Shown here one piece after another: positions 44,321-53,526 of a DNA stretch of 64,000 nucleotides. Under the pieces are notes generated by a model. It saw only the letters and a list, made by a program, of their open reading frames with translations. It was not told where the DNA came from and ran no database searches. Position numbers and translations under genes: made by a program. The stretch comes from Thermoanaerobacterium sp. RBIITD. GTDB taxonomy: Bacteria; Bacillota; Thermoanaerobacteria; Thermoanaerobacterales; Thermoanaerobacteraceae. The stretch covers positions 2,865,411 through 2,929,410 of the forward strand of contig NZ_LT906662.1 in NCBI RefSeq assembly GCF_900205865.1, written 5' to 3'. Position 1 is the first letter of the stretch, and every line of letters begins with the position of its first letter.

Positions 44321-45481
44321 ATGAAAAAAAAAGCAGGTGTTTTATCATGTTCAATATCGATAATATTGCTTGGTGTTTTGCTCTTACTAAAAAACTTTAA
44401 AGTAGAAATACCATCAATATACTATGATATTATTGGCCCATTATTTCTAATACTTCTCGGTATTGAAATAATATTTTCAAAGACCATATATGGTGAAGAA
44501 AATAATGGGATAAACATTGGTCTTGTACTCTTTACGATAATTGTAATGGTGATTTCAATGGCGTTTTTCTATTTTTCACCGTTTGGGAATAGTATATTTA
44601 GATTAGGAGGTGTTTCATTTGGAAATTTAGTTGACTTTGTAGGACCGAGAGAAACAAAAATTGTAAATAAAGAAATAGATGTATCAGATGGGATAGATAG
44701 CGTAGATATAAAAAATAAAATGGGCAGTGTTAAATTTACAGGAACTGATGGCAATAAAATGATAGTTGAGGCAACAATACGTTATAAAGGGGGAAGAAAT
44801 GACATAAATGATAATTCAATTATTTTAAATATTGACGGTAACACTGCTTATTTAAGCGATAATATCGATAGAAGCTTCTATAATGTTGATACAAATCTAT
44901 TTGATAAAAAATATAAGGATAACTTTATAAAGAGAAATCGAGATAATAACGGTGTAATAATTGACTACGATATAAAAATCCCCCAAAACAAAAAAATTAC
45001 CGTTAATAATGGATTCGGCCTTGTAGAAGCTCATGATTACAATGGAAAAACAAATATCAACAATCAATTTGGAAATATTGATTTAAAAAATCTAAATGGT
45101 GACACCACCGTTACAAATAAATACGGTGAAATTGATGTAAGAGATATAAAGGGTTTTGCGGATGTCAGCAATGAATTTGGCTCAATTAATATAAATAGTA
45201 CTAATGGGGCAAGAGTCAAAAATAAATTTGGAAATATCGATATAACGGATATAATCGATGGTTCATTAAATGTTATAAACGAATTTGGTAGTATATCAGT
45301 AAGAGGTCTTCCGAAGGATTTAAGTATTGATTTGAGTACGAAGTTTGGAACTATTACTACAGATTTTCCTGTATCATATAAAAAGAATTCAACTGAATCA
45401 AGTGCTGTAGGTAGAGTTGGATCAGGTAAATATGAAGTAAATATAACAAATAATCATGGTAGCATTGATATTAATGAATAG
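44321..45481 (+). CDS. LiaF-type membrane protein with beta-helical toastrack domain
   Basis: 386 residues. Three to four N-terminal membrane segments (SISIILLGVLLLLKNF, IIGPLFLILLGIEIIF, FTIIVMVISMAFFYFS), then a DUF4097-like right-handed repeat region from about residue 110 with recurring units: KNKMGSVKFTG, NNQFGNIDLKNLNG, TNKYGEIDVRDIKG, SNEFGSININSTNG, KNKFGNIDITDIID, INEFGSISVRG. Such proteins accompany PspC in envelope stress responses. ATG 44321 follows AAGGAGG. 11 bases before the PspC gene. Confidence 0.85.
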   Translation: MKKKAGVLSCSISIILLGVLLLLKNFKVEIPSIYYDIIGPLFLILLGIEIIFSKTIYGEENNGINIGLVLFTIIVMVISMAFFYFSPFGNSIFRLGGVSFGNLVDFVGPRETKIVNKEIDVSDGIDSVDIKNKMGSVKFTGTDGNKMIVEATIRYKGGRNDINDNSIILNIDGNTAYLSDNIDRSFYNVDTNLFDKKYKDNFIKRNRDNNGVIIDYDIKIPQNKKITVNNGFGLVEAHDYNGKTNINNQFGNIDLKNLNGDTTVTNKYGEIDVRDIKGFADVSNEFGSININSTNGARVKNKFGNIDITDIIDGSLNVINEFGSISVRGLPKDLSIDLSTKFGTITTDFPVSYKKNSTESSAVGRVGSGKYEVNITNNHGSIDINE

Positions 45482-45492
45482 GAGGAATTAAA

Positions 45493-45900
45493 ATGGATAA
45501 AAGATTATACCGTTCAAAAACGCAAGCTGTGTTAGGTGGTGTTTGTGGTGGTATTGCGGAGTATTTTGATGTTGATGTAACTATAATCAGGCTTATATGG
45601 GTTTTAGCTGCGTTAATGGGTGGAACAGGTTTATTGTTTTATATTATAGCATGGGTAATCATACCGGAAAATCCTTATCAAATTAAAAATCCTGAATTTA
45701 AACCGGAGGATGTACCACAAGATGGTGAGAGACCTAATATTTCAAATAGAAAAAGCAACAGCGAAATCTTTGGCTGGATATTGATAGGACTTGGTATATT
45801 GTTTTTACTAAAAATATTTGTTCCATGGATGGGGTTCCATATTTTTTGGCCTATAGTTCTTATAGTTATAGGACTTGCAATTATATTAAAGAAGATGTAA
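45493..45900 (+). CDS. PspC-domain membrane protein
   Basis: 135 residues. PspC domain 1-60: KRLYRSKTQAVLGGVCGGIAEYFDVD and LIWVLAALMGGTGLLFYIIAWVIIPE (amphipathic helix plus membrane segments). A charged linker then a second pair of membrane segments (FGWILIGLGILFLLKIF, FWPIVLIVIGLAIIL) like LiaF/DUF5668. Envelope-stress sensing is inferred from its toastrack partner upstream. Ends with a strong terminator. Confidence 0.92.
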   Translation: MDKRLYRSKTQAVLGGVCGGIAEYFDVDVTIIRLIWVLAALMGGTGLLFYIIAWVIIPENPYQIKNPEFKPEDVPQDGERPNISNRKSNSEIFGWILIGLGILFLLKIFVPWMGFHIFWPIVLIVIGLAIILKKM

Positions 45901-45913
45901 AAAGTCTATAAAT

Positions 45914-45942
45914 AAAAAGTCACAGGGTAACCTGTGCTTTTT
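45914..45942. terminator. Terminator of the toastrack-PspC operon
   Basis: AAAAG-t-CACAGG pairs with CCTGTG-CTTTT around GTAA, then more T. Also at the end of the convergent deacetylase gene. Confidence 0.88.
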
Positions 45943-46919
45943 TACTGAGTATTTCCCCCATTCATAAGATCTGATATTGTTGCAAAACCATATCCTTCAG
46001 ATTTAAGTTTTTCAATTATTTGTGGCAATGCTGCAAAAGTCTCCGGTTTACCCTCATGCATAAGGATAACGGAACCAGGGCCTGCTTTTGAAACGATTCT
46101 GTTTACTATATTCAATGTTCCAGGCCTTTTCCAATCATCTGGATCAACGCTCCACAACACAACGTGAAGTCCTAATGCATTTGATATTTTTAAAAGAGTA
46201 TTATTAAATGCACCATATGGTGGTCTAAATAAATTAGGTTTTATTCCTGTTGCATTGACAACAATTGCTTGTGTTTTATAAAGTTCGTCAACCATCTGCT
46301 GGGGTGTCATCTTAGGCATATATGAGTGGCTGTATGAATGAAGACCTATTTCCTCCCCATTGTCAACAATATATTTAAGTAAATCTGGATTTTTTTCGGC
46401 CATTCTTCCTACTACGAAAAAAGTTGCTTTAACATTTAAGTTTTTTAATATGTCTACGTATTTTTTAGTAAATTCTTTTGATGGTCCATCGTCGAACGTA
46501 AGTGCAACTATCTTCCCGGCTTTTCTATTTAAACTAAATACGTTATTATTAAAAGGCATTGGACTATTAAAAAATTCATCTCTGTCACTTCTATCGACCA
46601 GTGATAATGTATTGCTGTCGATATATGTTGTATTCGCCGTTGTTATGGGTGCATCTTGACTTGTACTTTTTGTATTTTGTCCAATCGGACTTTTTGCATC
46701 GGTATTAGCTGTTATTATTGCTTTATTACCTTTTTCAATTGGCTTTTTCACTTTAGCTGCGGCTGCAATTTTATTAAATTTAGGATAATTTGTAGAAACA
46801 TGTTTACTTGCAAATAAATTTTTACTATAGAAAAGGCCGAATCCTATCAGTATTGAAATTATTACAAGAAAAATTAGAGCTATGACAGACTTCAGTTTTT
46901 TTGACTTATCTGTTATCAT
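45942..46919 (-). CDS. Polysaccharide deacetylase (CE4, PgdA/PdaA-like)
   Basis: 325 residues. N-terminal membrane anchor (about 11-32), low-complexity linker to about 125, then the CE4 domain: motif 1 VALTFDDGPSKEFT, motif 2 HSYSHSYMPKMT, motif 3 FRPPYGAFNNTLL, motif 4 WSVDPDDWKRPG and motif 5 ILMHEGKPET. All metal and catalytic residues (DD, HxxxH) are present. Removes N-acetyl groups from peptidoglycan or a wall glycan outside the cell. Confidence 0.92.
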   Translation of the reverse strand: MITDKSKKLKSVIALIFLVIISILIGFGLFYSKNLFASKHVSTNYPKFNKIAAAAKVKKPIEKGNKAIITANTDAKSPIGQNTKSTSQDAPITTANTTYIDSNTLSLVDRSDRDEFFNSPMPFNNNVFSLNRKAGKIVALTFDDGPSKEFTKKYVDILKNLNVKATFFVVGRMAEKNPDLLKYIVDNGEEIGLHSYSHSYMPKMTPQQMVDELYKTQAIVVNATGIKPNLFRPPYGAFNNTLLKISNALGLHVVLWSVDPDDWKRPGTLNIVNRIVSKAGPGSVILMHEGKPETFAALPQIIEKLKSEGYGFATISDLMNGGNTQ

Positions 46920-47087
46920 GATTTATCACCCCGGTAAATTAATTATATCACTTAAATTATTAAAAATTATTAAATTTATGTTACGTTTTTGTTACTTTTT
47001 TGTAGAATACTATTAAAAATTGGCAATAGATGTAGAAATATAAAAGATCAATATAATTAAATTATATTAATCTTTTGTATGTTAAAA

Positions 47088-47894
47088 TCAGTGTTTTTTC
47101 ATCCATTTGTCGATATAGATTATAGATTCTTTTTGTGTCACTGTATTTGCTAAAAGGCTATGTGTACCATTTTCTAATATATCAATTTCTTTGTCATTGT
47201 ACCTTATTTTTTTGTAGAAGTTTATAACTGCATCAAGTTTAACTATGTTATCTTTTTTTCCCTGTAATATAAGAATCGGTGTTTTGATGTATCTAAATGA
47301 AACATAATAGGCACGTGTAATCATTGCCCATAAATTCAAAATGAATTTAGGTGTTATGCAATTAATGCAAAAATCATCCTTTGCTTTAAGCTGGTTTTTA
47401 TAATACCGTGAATCAATGTTTAAATTACTATTGAAAAAATATGATTTAAATAAATCTATTAAATCATCTATACGCGGTTTAATATATGTTTTAAGAGCCG
47501 GTGCTAATAAAATGAGCCCATTTACATTATTTGATTTGTTAATAGAGCAATTTAAAGCACAGATGCTCCCTATACTTTCACCCAATAGGTATAATGGAAT
47601 GTTATTGTAATTATGACGAATATTTTTTATAACGTAGTTTATATCATCTATGTACTGCCAGTATTTTGGAATATCGCCTGGTATTCCATCAGAATCTCCA
47701 TGTCCTCTTAAATCGACAGAAATAATGAGGTTTTTGCCGGTTAATCCATCGCTGAGTATGCCATAACCCTTGCCGTCAACACCGAGTCCATGTAAGGCAA
47801 GAATGATTTTATCAAAATTGTTTGACTTTTCCCATTTTCTCATGGCGAGAAGTGCCCCATCAGGCATCTTGATATAATCCATTGTAAAAGGCAT
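47088..47894 (-). CDS. Alpha/beta hydrolase, monoglyceride lipase-like
   Basis: About 268 residues. Ser hydrolase with oxyanion loop ILALHGLGVDGKGYG, nucleophile Ser107 in LLGESIGSICAL, Asp in ILQGKKDNIVKLD and His in ENGTHSLLANT. ISVDLRGHGDSDG is typical of the Hydrolase_4/lysophospholipase group. Substrate probably a lipid ester or small ester. ATG 47894 follows GTGGAG; the 47909 start overlaps it. Cytosolic. Confidence 0.88.
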   Translation of the reverse strand: MPFTMDYIKMPDGALLAMRKWEKSNNFDKIILALHGLGVDGKGYGILSDGLTGKNLIISVDLRGHGDSDGIPGDIPKYWQYIDDINYVIKNIRHNYNNIPLYLLGESIGSICALNCSINKSNNVNGLILLAPALKTYIKPRIDDLIDLFKSYFFNSNLNIDSRYYKNQLKAKDDFCINCITPKFILNLWAMITRAYYVSFRYIKTPILILQGKKDNIVKLDAVINFYKKIRYNDKEIDILENGTHSLLANTVTQKESIIYIDKWMKKH

Positions 47895-48045
47895 AATGGT
47901 CAACTCCACTTTTTTTATTTATTTTAACCATTATAACTTTTATAATTCCAGTATATGTTTACTAATTATTTTTGTTATTGTTTGGACAAAATAACATATG
48001 TGAAACAGGATTTACACATGTAACTATACTGAAAGGATGATAATC

Positions 48046-48255
48046 TTGCAGTCAAAATTTAATGTTGAAGGTATGAGTTGTCCAAGTTGTGCATCTAAAA
48101 TAGAAATCCTCTTAAAAAGCCAAAAGGGAATTGAAGATGTTGACTTGAATTTTACTACTGGTAAAATGAAAGTAGATTACAATCCGAATGTAATTACAAA
48201 AAAAGATATTAAAAAAATTATAAATAAAATTGGATATTATGCTGAAGAAGCATAA
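48046..48255 (+). CDS. HMA-domain metallochaperone (CopZ-like)
   Basis: 69 residues, a single heavy-metal-associated domain: FNVEGMSCPSCASKIEILLK with the metal-binding MxCxxC, and a C-terminal VITKKDIKKIINKIGYYAEE. Binds Cu(I) or a similar soft ion. TTG 48046 after AAAGGATG. No CopA P-type ATPase is adjacent; only an ATPase scrap at 40.8 kb. Followed by a strong hairpin. Confidence 0.9.
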   Translation: MQSKFNVEGMSCPSCASKIEILLKSQKGIEDVDLNFTTGKMKVDYNPNVITKKDIKKIINKIGYYAEEA

Positions 48256-48275
48256 ATCGGGCATTTGCCCGATTT
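48254..48275. terminator. Terminator after the HMA gene
   Basis: AAATCGGGC pairs with GCCCGATTT around a 4-base loop, then TTT. It also lies at the end of the convergent permease gene (stop 48281). Confidence 0.88.
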
Positions 48276-48280
48276 TTCTA

Positions 48281-49630
48281 TTACCATTTATCAAATAGAT
48301 CAAATTTATTTGCGATAAAGAATAAGACTAAGATAATGCATAAAAGCAATACACCGCCTAAAAGACCTATAGCCTGTTTAGGAACAATCAACGTTGAGAG
48401 AAGCACAATTGATATTAAGACTATTGTTAACCATGGCCTAATTGGAAATCCGGATTTTTGACATTCAAAATATGAAGGATTTTTCTTTTTAAGCATTGGC
48501 CTATATCTGATAAATGTATATAATATTATTATCCAATTGAAAAATTGCACAAAACCTGTTGCGCTTGTTATATATTCGTAGACATCTTTCGGAAGGATAT
48601 AGGATAATATAACTGCAATCAATAAACCTATACTGCTAAATAATAGCGCATATATTGGAACATCCCGCTTGGTAAGTTTACTTAGAAATGTAGGGGCAAA
48701 TCTACCTTTGCCGAGAGAATACATAACTTGCGATACACCGTACATTGCCCCATTCATTGTAGTTAATGCTGCTGTCAGTATAACGAAATTCATTATAGAA
48801 TCTATATAAGGTATTTTTGTAAATGAAAGCAGTTTAATAAAAGGACTTACCTTAGTAGATACTTTATACCATGGGATTACCCCCAACAGAACACCGATTG
48901 ATAGAAGGTATAAAACTGTTAGAAATAGCACTATGTATTTTCTTGCAATTGGTACATATTTCTGGGGCTTTTTTGTTTTTGATGCGGTCATAGCTGTTAC
49001 TTCAACGCCACCAAAAGGTATAAGTGACATTAAGAGTGCACCAAAAAATCCTTTTATTCCATTTGGCGCAATACCGCCATGAGAGAAATAATTATGTAAA
49101 CCAATCTCCTTAGTTCTACCAAATAGACCCATTAGAGTTAAAATGCCAACTATAGTAATGATAAACAATGCTGATATTTTTATTGTTGAAAACCATGATT
49201 CGACGGTGCCAAAATTTTTTGTACCTAATGCATTAATACCTAATACCATTAAAGAATATAAAAGCGCAAATATCCATAAAGGTACTCTTGGGAACCAGAA
49301 CCTTGTGAATATTGCTGAAGCAGTTACCTCGCTTGACATGATAAATACACCTGCAGTCCAATAAATCCAACCGCTTAAGAAACCACCTATGTCGCCGAGG
49401 GCTTCTTCTGCATAGACTCTAAATGAACCATCAACAGGGTTCGCTACGATCATTTCCGTTAAAGCGCAAAAAACCTCTGACATTATAAAAGCAGAAACCG
49501 CATAATCTAATAAAACTATAGGACCAGCTGTATGTATTGCAAGGCCGCTGGCAAGAAAAAAACCCGCACCAAGTATTCCGCCTACACCAATTAAAACAAG
49601 TTCATTGACAGTTAAATTGTCTTTTTCCAA
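48281..49630 (-). CDS. APC family amino acid permease
   Basis: About 449 residues with about 12 membrane segments. Seen: the first-helix signature LVLIGVGGILGAGFFLASGLAI (as GxGxGAG/GxGIG), SEVFCALTEMIVANPVDGSF and ALLMSLIPFGGVEVTAMTAS, typical of amino acid/polyamine/organocation permeases. Imports an unidentified amino acid. TTG 49630 is preferred, 10 bases after GGAGG; the GTG at 49639 overlaps the site. Monocistronic. Confidence 0.9.
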   Translation of the reverse strand: MEKDNLTVNELVLIGVGGILGAGFFLASGLAIHTAGPIVLLDYAVSAFIMSEVFCALTEMIVANPVDGSFRVYAEEALGDIGGFLSGWIYWTAGVFIMSSEVTASAIFTRFWFPRVPLWIFALLYSLMVLGINALGTKNFGTVESWFSTIKISALFIITIVGILTLMGLFGRTKEIGLHNYFSHGGIAPNGIKGFFGALLMSLIPFGGVEVTAMTASKTKKPQKYVPIARKYIVLFLTVLYLLSIGVLLGVIPWYKVSTKVSPFIKLLSFTKIPYIDSIMNFVILTAALTTMNGAMYGVSQVMYSLGKGRFAPTFLSKLTKRDVPIYALLFSSIGLLIAVILSYILPKDVYEYITSATGFVQFFNWIIILYTFIRYRPMLKKKNPSYFECQKSGFPIRPWLTIVLISIVLLSTLIVPKQAIGLLGGVLLLCIILVLFFIANKFDLFDKW

Positions 49631-49852
49631 TATAAACACACCTCCATAAATACTATTTTTATTATTGACTGATTAATTATTTTTTATTTCGCATATGAAA
49701 TTATAAACATACATTGATTTATTACTAAATACGTATAGAAAGGAGCTTTATTTTTTATTTTAATGTGATAGTGATTTATCATCTTTTTTCTTGAAAATAA
49801 ATTAAGGATGATGTAAAATTTCATCTATCAAGTTCATTTAAGGAGGACTGAA

Positions 49853-50365
49853 ATGAAGTATTATATTTTTAATAAATTTAGCAGAATTTTTTTATACACT
49901 GTAACATTATTACTTTTTCTTTCTATAGCATTTTTATTTATATATATATTCATTGATTTAAATAATAAAGGATTTAATATTGAATTATCTATTTTATGGT
50001 GGCTTTTATATATTTTTTTGCTAATAATATTGTCTGCCGTTTTATTTTCCTTGACCATATCTCAAAATATGCTATTAGAGGATTATCTCGTCATATCACT
50101 TGGAATATTGGGCTTTACACGTATAAAATATGAAAATATTAGATCAGTTGAAGTTATAAAAAATAAAGATAATTACAAAAAAGGAATACATATTAAAGAA
50201 AATAAATGCTTTATGATTATTTCAAAAAATAACTTACTTAAAATAAACTTGAATAAACCTGTTAAAATATATTATTTTACATTTTTTGAAAAGTACGCAG
50301 ATACAATCATATTTTCAACAGCTGATTCAAAGAAATTAATAACTGACATAGAAAGTAAAATATGA
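49853..50365 (+). CDS. Two-TM protein with PH-like domain
   Basis: 170 residues. Two membrane segments (about 14-34 and 46-68: LWWLLYIFLLIILSAVLF), then a soluble domain with GFTRIKYENIRSVEVIK, the pattern of bacterial PH-like domains (F-x-x-I-x-Y-x-x-I-x-x-V), and a final TADSKKLITDIESK helix. Function unknown. AAGGAGG start site. Confidence 0.7.
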   Translation: MKYYIFNKFSRIFLYTVTLLLFLSIAFLFIYIFIDLNNKGFNIELSILWWLLYIFLLIILSAVLFSLTISQNMLLEDYLVISLGILGFTRIKYENIRSVEVIKNKDNYKKGIHIKENKCFMIISKNNLLKINLNKPVKIYYFTFFEKYADTIIFSTADSKKLITDIESKI

Positions 50366-50471
50366 ATCATATTTTCACAGATTTTATCATAGATAAAGTA
50401 ATGTGAAAGCGTAGAATTATTGTTTTACGCTTTTATAATCTTGATAAAATTTGTGAAAGGAGGTGCTATTA

Positions 50472-51629
50472 TTGCATTTAAAAATTAATGGAGTTTTAGC
50501 TGTAATTTTCTCTTTTATTTTTCTTACAATAAATATTGGATATAGCTATGCGAGCACTATAACAATAAATATTCCAACACGGACAATATATTTTGTATCG
50601 CCCAATATGGCAAAACTTTATCCAATCGCAGTAGGAAAAATAGTATCCACATCACCCTTAGGAACTTATAGAATTATAAATAAACAGGTGAATCCCGTGT
50701 GGTATCCGCCATGGGGTGGGAGAAGTGTTCCTTCGGGCCCATATAATCCACTTGGATACAGATGGATGGGGTTTTATAGTGATTATGGTATACATGGTAA
50801 CAATGTGCCATCATCAATTGGTACTCTTGCATCATCTGGATGTATAAGAATGTATGAAGCGGACGTGGAGGAACTTTACAATATGGTTAATTATGGTGAT
50901 GCTGTAAATGTAGTATATCAGACTATGTTTACAAGATATTCACCGACAGGTGGTAAAGCATTATTTGTATACCCTGATTTTTATAAAAAAGGTGTAAATA
51001 CAAAATGGGCAATAGTAAAGGCTTTAAATGATAATGGTATAAAAATAAGTGAAGAAACTGTACAAAAACTTTATAAGAATATAAATATAAGTGACCCGTT
51101 GGTATTTTCAGAAGGATATAAAATTATAGATAATCATGGCCTTGTAAGTAATGACATTTATAAATCTGATAATGGGACACTTTATGTGAATGTTGATGAT
51201 GCAAAAGGGTTTATAGGTCTTGACGATCAAAATCTTAAGGACATCAGTTTATTAGACAAAAATAGTAAAAAGTACATAAATATAAATGATATAACGAATA
51301 TAACCGGCTTAAAGTTTAATGTAGATGAAGGAACAGAAACGATAAAAATGGCAGGCAATATTTTTACATATGAGGGGAAATTTTTATATTCCTCTGATTA
51401 TGCAGATTATCAAAATAGAGAGATACTAATACCTATTAAAGAATTTTGCAATGTTACTGGGAGAAAAGTAGAGTGGGATCCTAGCAAAGGAGTACTCATT
51501 GATGGTAAGACAGTTCCTTATAAAATATATTATGGTAAATCCTTCTTTAGTCAAAGAGATTTAATGAACATCTATGGTCTTAATGTGGTTGTAGATTCTG
51601 CAGGGAGAAGAATATATATTAAGCGCTGA
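50472..51629 (+). CDS. L,D-transpeptidase with copper-amine-oxidase-N domain
   Basis: About 385 residues, exported. Signal peptide about 1-27. YkuD domain to about 155: VSTSPLGTYRIINKQVNPVW, then the catalytic block YGIHGNNVPSSIG and SSGCIRMYEADVEELYNMV (His...Ser-x-Gly-Cys-x-Arg). It cross-links peptidoglycan through 3-3 bonds. The C-terminal part contains a Cu_amine_oxidN1-like domain (REILIPIKEFCNVTGRKVEW and GVLIDGKTVPYKIYYGKSFF). TTG 50472 follows AAAGGAGGTG. Confidence 0.9.
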   Translation: MHLKINGVLAVIFSFIFLTINIGYSYASTITINIPTRTIYFVSPNMAKLYPIAVGKIVSTSPLGTYRIINKQVNPVWYPPWGGRSVPSGPYNPLGYRWMGFYSDYGIHGNNVPSSIGTLASSGCIRMYEADVEELYNMVNYGDAVNVVYQTMFTRYSPTGGKALFVYPDFYKKGVNTKWAIVKALNDNGIKISEETVQKLYKNINISDPLVFSEGYKIIDNHGLVSNDIYKSDNGTLYVNVDDAKGFIGLDDQNLKDISLLDKNSKKYININDITNITGLKFNVDEGTETIKMAGNIFTYEGKFLYSSDYADYQNREILIPIKEFCNVTGRKVEWDPSKGVLIDGKTVPYKIYYGKSFFSQRDLMNIYGLNVVVDSAGRRIYIKR

Positions 51630-51643
51630 AGCGCTTAATTTTT
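51619..51643 (+). terminator. Terminator overlapping the L,D-transpeptidase stop
   Basis: AAGCGC pairs with GCGCTT around TGAA, then AATTTTT. The loop contains the stop codon TGA. Confidence 0.75.
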
Positions 51644-51743
51644 ATGTACTTTTTATTTCAATTTTGATAAAATTAAATTATAAACATTTTGGGAACTTCT
51701 TTTGATATTTTCCGTCAAATGTTATTGAGGGGAGGTTTTATGT

Positions 51744-52301
51744 TTGAATGCAAATGAGCTCCTAAATCTTGCAAAGAATGGTGATATTAATGCATTTGAA
51801 ACCGTTATAAGTAATTACCAGAATTATATATACAACATTATATTTAGAATTGTAGGTTTAAAAGAAGATGCCTTGGACCTTACACAAGAAACATTGATAA
51901 AAGCATATATAAATCTTAATAAATTCAAAGGAAACAGTGAATTCAAAACGTGGTTATATAAGATTGCTGTCAATGTATCCCTCGATTTTATAAGAAAGAA
52001 AAAAGGTGTTGAGGAACAATTGAATGAAATAAGTGATTTAAGGACACCGGAGGATATCGTTGACGAAAGAATTACAAGAGAAATAATTTTAGATGAACTA
52101 AATAAATTACAAAATGACTATAAAATAGCCTTAATACTTAGGGACATTGAAGGTCTTTCTTATAGTGAAATTTCAAAAATTACAAAAGCAAGCCTCGGAA
52201 CGGTAAAATCTAGGATATCAAGAGCGAGAAATATATTGAAAGAAAATTTAAAACATGTGCCAGAGTTTTTAAATTATATAGAGGAAAGGAGGCCTATATA
52301 A
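51744..52301 (+). CDS. ECF RNA polymerase sigma factor
   Basis: 185 residues, sigma-70 family group 4 (SigW-like). Region 2 about 20-90: YNIIFRIVGLKEDALDLTQE, FKTWLYKIAVNVSLDFIRKK; region 4 about 115-170: LNKLQNDYKIALILRDIEGL, SYSEISKITKASLGTVKSRI. Directs polymerase to stress promoters. TTG start 7 bases after GGGGAGG. It overlaps the anti-sigma gene by one base (TAATG), so translation is coupled and the neighbour is its regulator. Confidence 0.95.
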   Translation: MNANELLNLAKNGDINAFETVISNYQNYIYNIIFRIVGLKEDALDLTQETLIKAYINLNKFKGNSEFKTWLYKIAVNVSLDFIRKKKGVEEQLNEISDLRTPEDIVDERITREIILDELNKLQNDYKIALILRDIEGLSYSEISKITKASLGTVKSRISRARNILKENLKHVPEFLNYIEERRPI

Positions 52302-53455
52302 TGTATTGCAATGAAGTTAAAGAATTAATAAATCAATATGTTGATGATGAATTAGATGAAAAAAATAGAAGAGATGTAAAAGAGCACATTAATACATGTG
52401 AAGATTGCAAAAAGGATTACAACATAATATCATCGATAAAAGAAATATTAAGTGAAATGCCTCCTGTTACATTGCCCGAAGATTTCAGCGCTAAACTACA
52501 TGAAAATTTAGTTAAAACTGAGAGCAGATTAAATGTAAAGCGAAAATTACAAAAATTTAAGGGAAAGTTTGGCTTTGACAATATGAAGTGGCTAAAAACT
52601 GCTACGGTGATTATATCAGTTCTTTTTATATTAACATTTGCATATAAACTCTTTGGCAACGTAATTAAAAATAACGATAGAATAAGTACGCATTCTTTAG
52701 ATCAATCGGTGAATAAGGGTTTAGCGACAGGTGAAAGCAAATCCTCACAATCTGCAAAATCTGATATAAATCGAGGTTTTAATCCTAGTTATGAGAGAAA
52801 AATTACAAAGGATGCTACAATATCAATTGAAACAGACAATGGAGAAAAATGTTTCAACAAAATATTGAGCCTTGCTGATCAATATAAAGGATATGTCGAG
52901 AATTCAAGCGAAAGTGATACAAGCGACAATAAAAAGATAATAAATATTATTTTAAAGATACCTGCTAATGATTTTGAAAATGTCATTGCAAATATAAAAG
53001 CCTTAGGTAGTGTTAAGGCTATAAGAGTCGGTAGCAATGATATTACTGAGCAATATTATGATATTGAATCAAGGATAAAAAATCTCGAAATACAGGAACA
53101 GAGATTGCAAGAAATAATGAAAAAAGCAAATACCGTTTCTGAAATATTACAAGTGGAAAGTGAGTTAAATAATGTGAGAACACAGATTGACTCATATAAA
53201 ACCCAGATTAAGGTTTGGGACAATATGACAAGTATGAGCACAATAAATCTTACATTTGTCACTTTCAAAGCAGTAGATAATAAAAGTTTTACAATAGGTA
53301 AAGGCTTTTTAAATGACTTGATACAGGCATTAATAACAAGTATAGATACATTCTTTAAAGTTATAAAAGATATATTTATAATCATAATTTATATATTGCC
53401 GTATGGATTAATTGGATATCTATTGTATAGAGGATATAAATTGTTCAAAAAATGA
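52301..53455 (+). CDS. Anti-sigma factor with zinc finger and DUF4349
   Basis: 384 residues. N-terminal zf-HC2 anti-sigma domain: Cys3 and H-x3-C-x2-C (HINTCEDC) for zinc, which binds the sigma factor in the cytosol. One membrane segment (about 101-118), then an extracytoplasmic DUF4349 region with long coiled coil (EQYYDIESRIKNLEIQEQRL, SEILQVESELNNVRTQIDSY) and a C-terminal membrane segment. DUF4349 is probably the sensor. Ends with a terminator before polA. Confidence 0.92.
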   Translation: MYCNEVKELINQYVDDELDEKNRRDVKEHINTCEDCKKDYNIISSIKEILSEMPPVTLPEDFSAKLHENLVKTESRLNVKRKLQKFKGKFGFDNMKWLKTATVIISVLFILTFAYKLFGNVIKNNDRISTHSLDQSVNKGLATGESKSSQSAKSDINRGFNPSYERKITKDATISIETDNGEKCFNKILSLADQYKGYVENSSESDTSDNKKIINIILKIPANDFENVIANIKALGSVKAIRVGSNDITEQYYDIESRIKNLEIQEQRLQEIMKKANTVSEILQVESELNNVRTQIDSYKTQIKVWDNMTSMSTINLTFVTFKAVDNKSFTIGKGFLNDLIQALITSIDTFFKVIKDIFIIIIYILPYGLIGYLLYRGYKLFKK

Positions 53456-53483
53456 GGATGAGCAATTTACATCTTCTTTTTTT
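53454..53483 (+). terminator. Terminator of the sigma/anti-sigma operon
   Basis: GAGGATG pairs with CATCTTC (one G-U) around a 9-base loop, then TTTTTTT. It starts within the anti-sigma stop codon. Confidence 0.82.
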
Positions 53484-53526
53484 TGCGGTATATTAAAATA
53501 CAAGAAGTTTTTTAGGAGTTGAGTTT

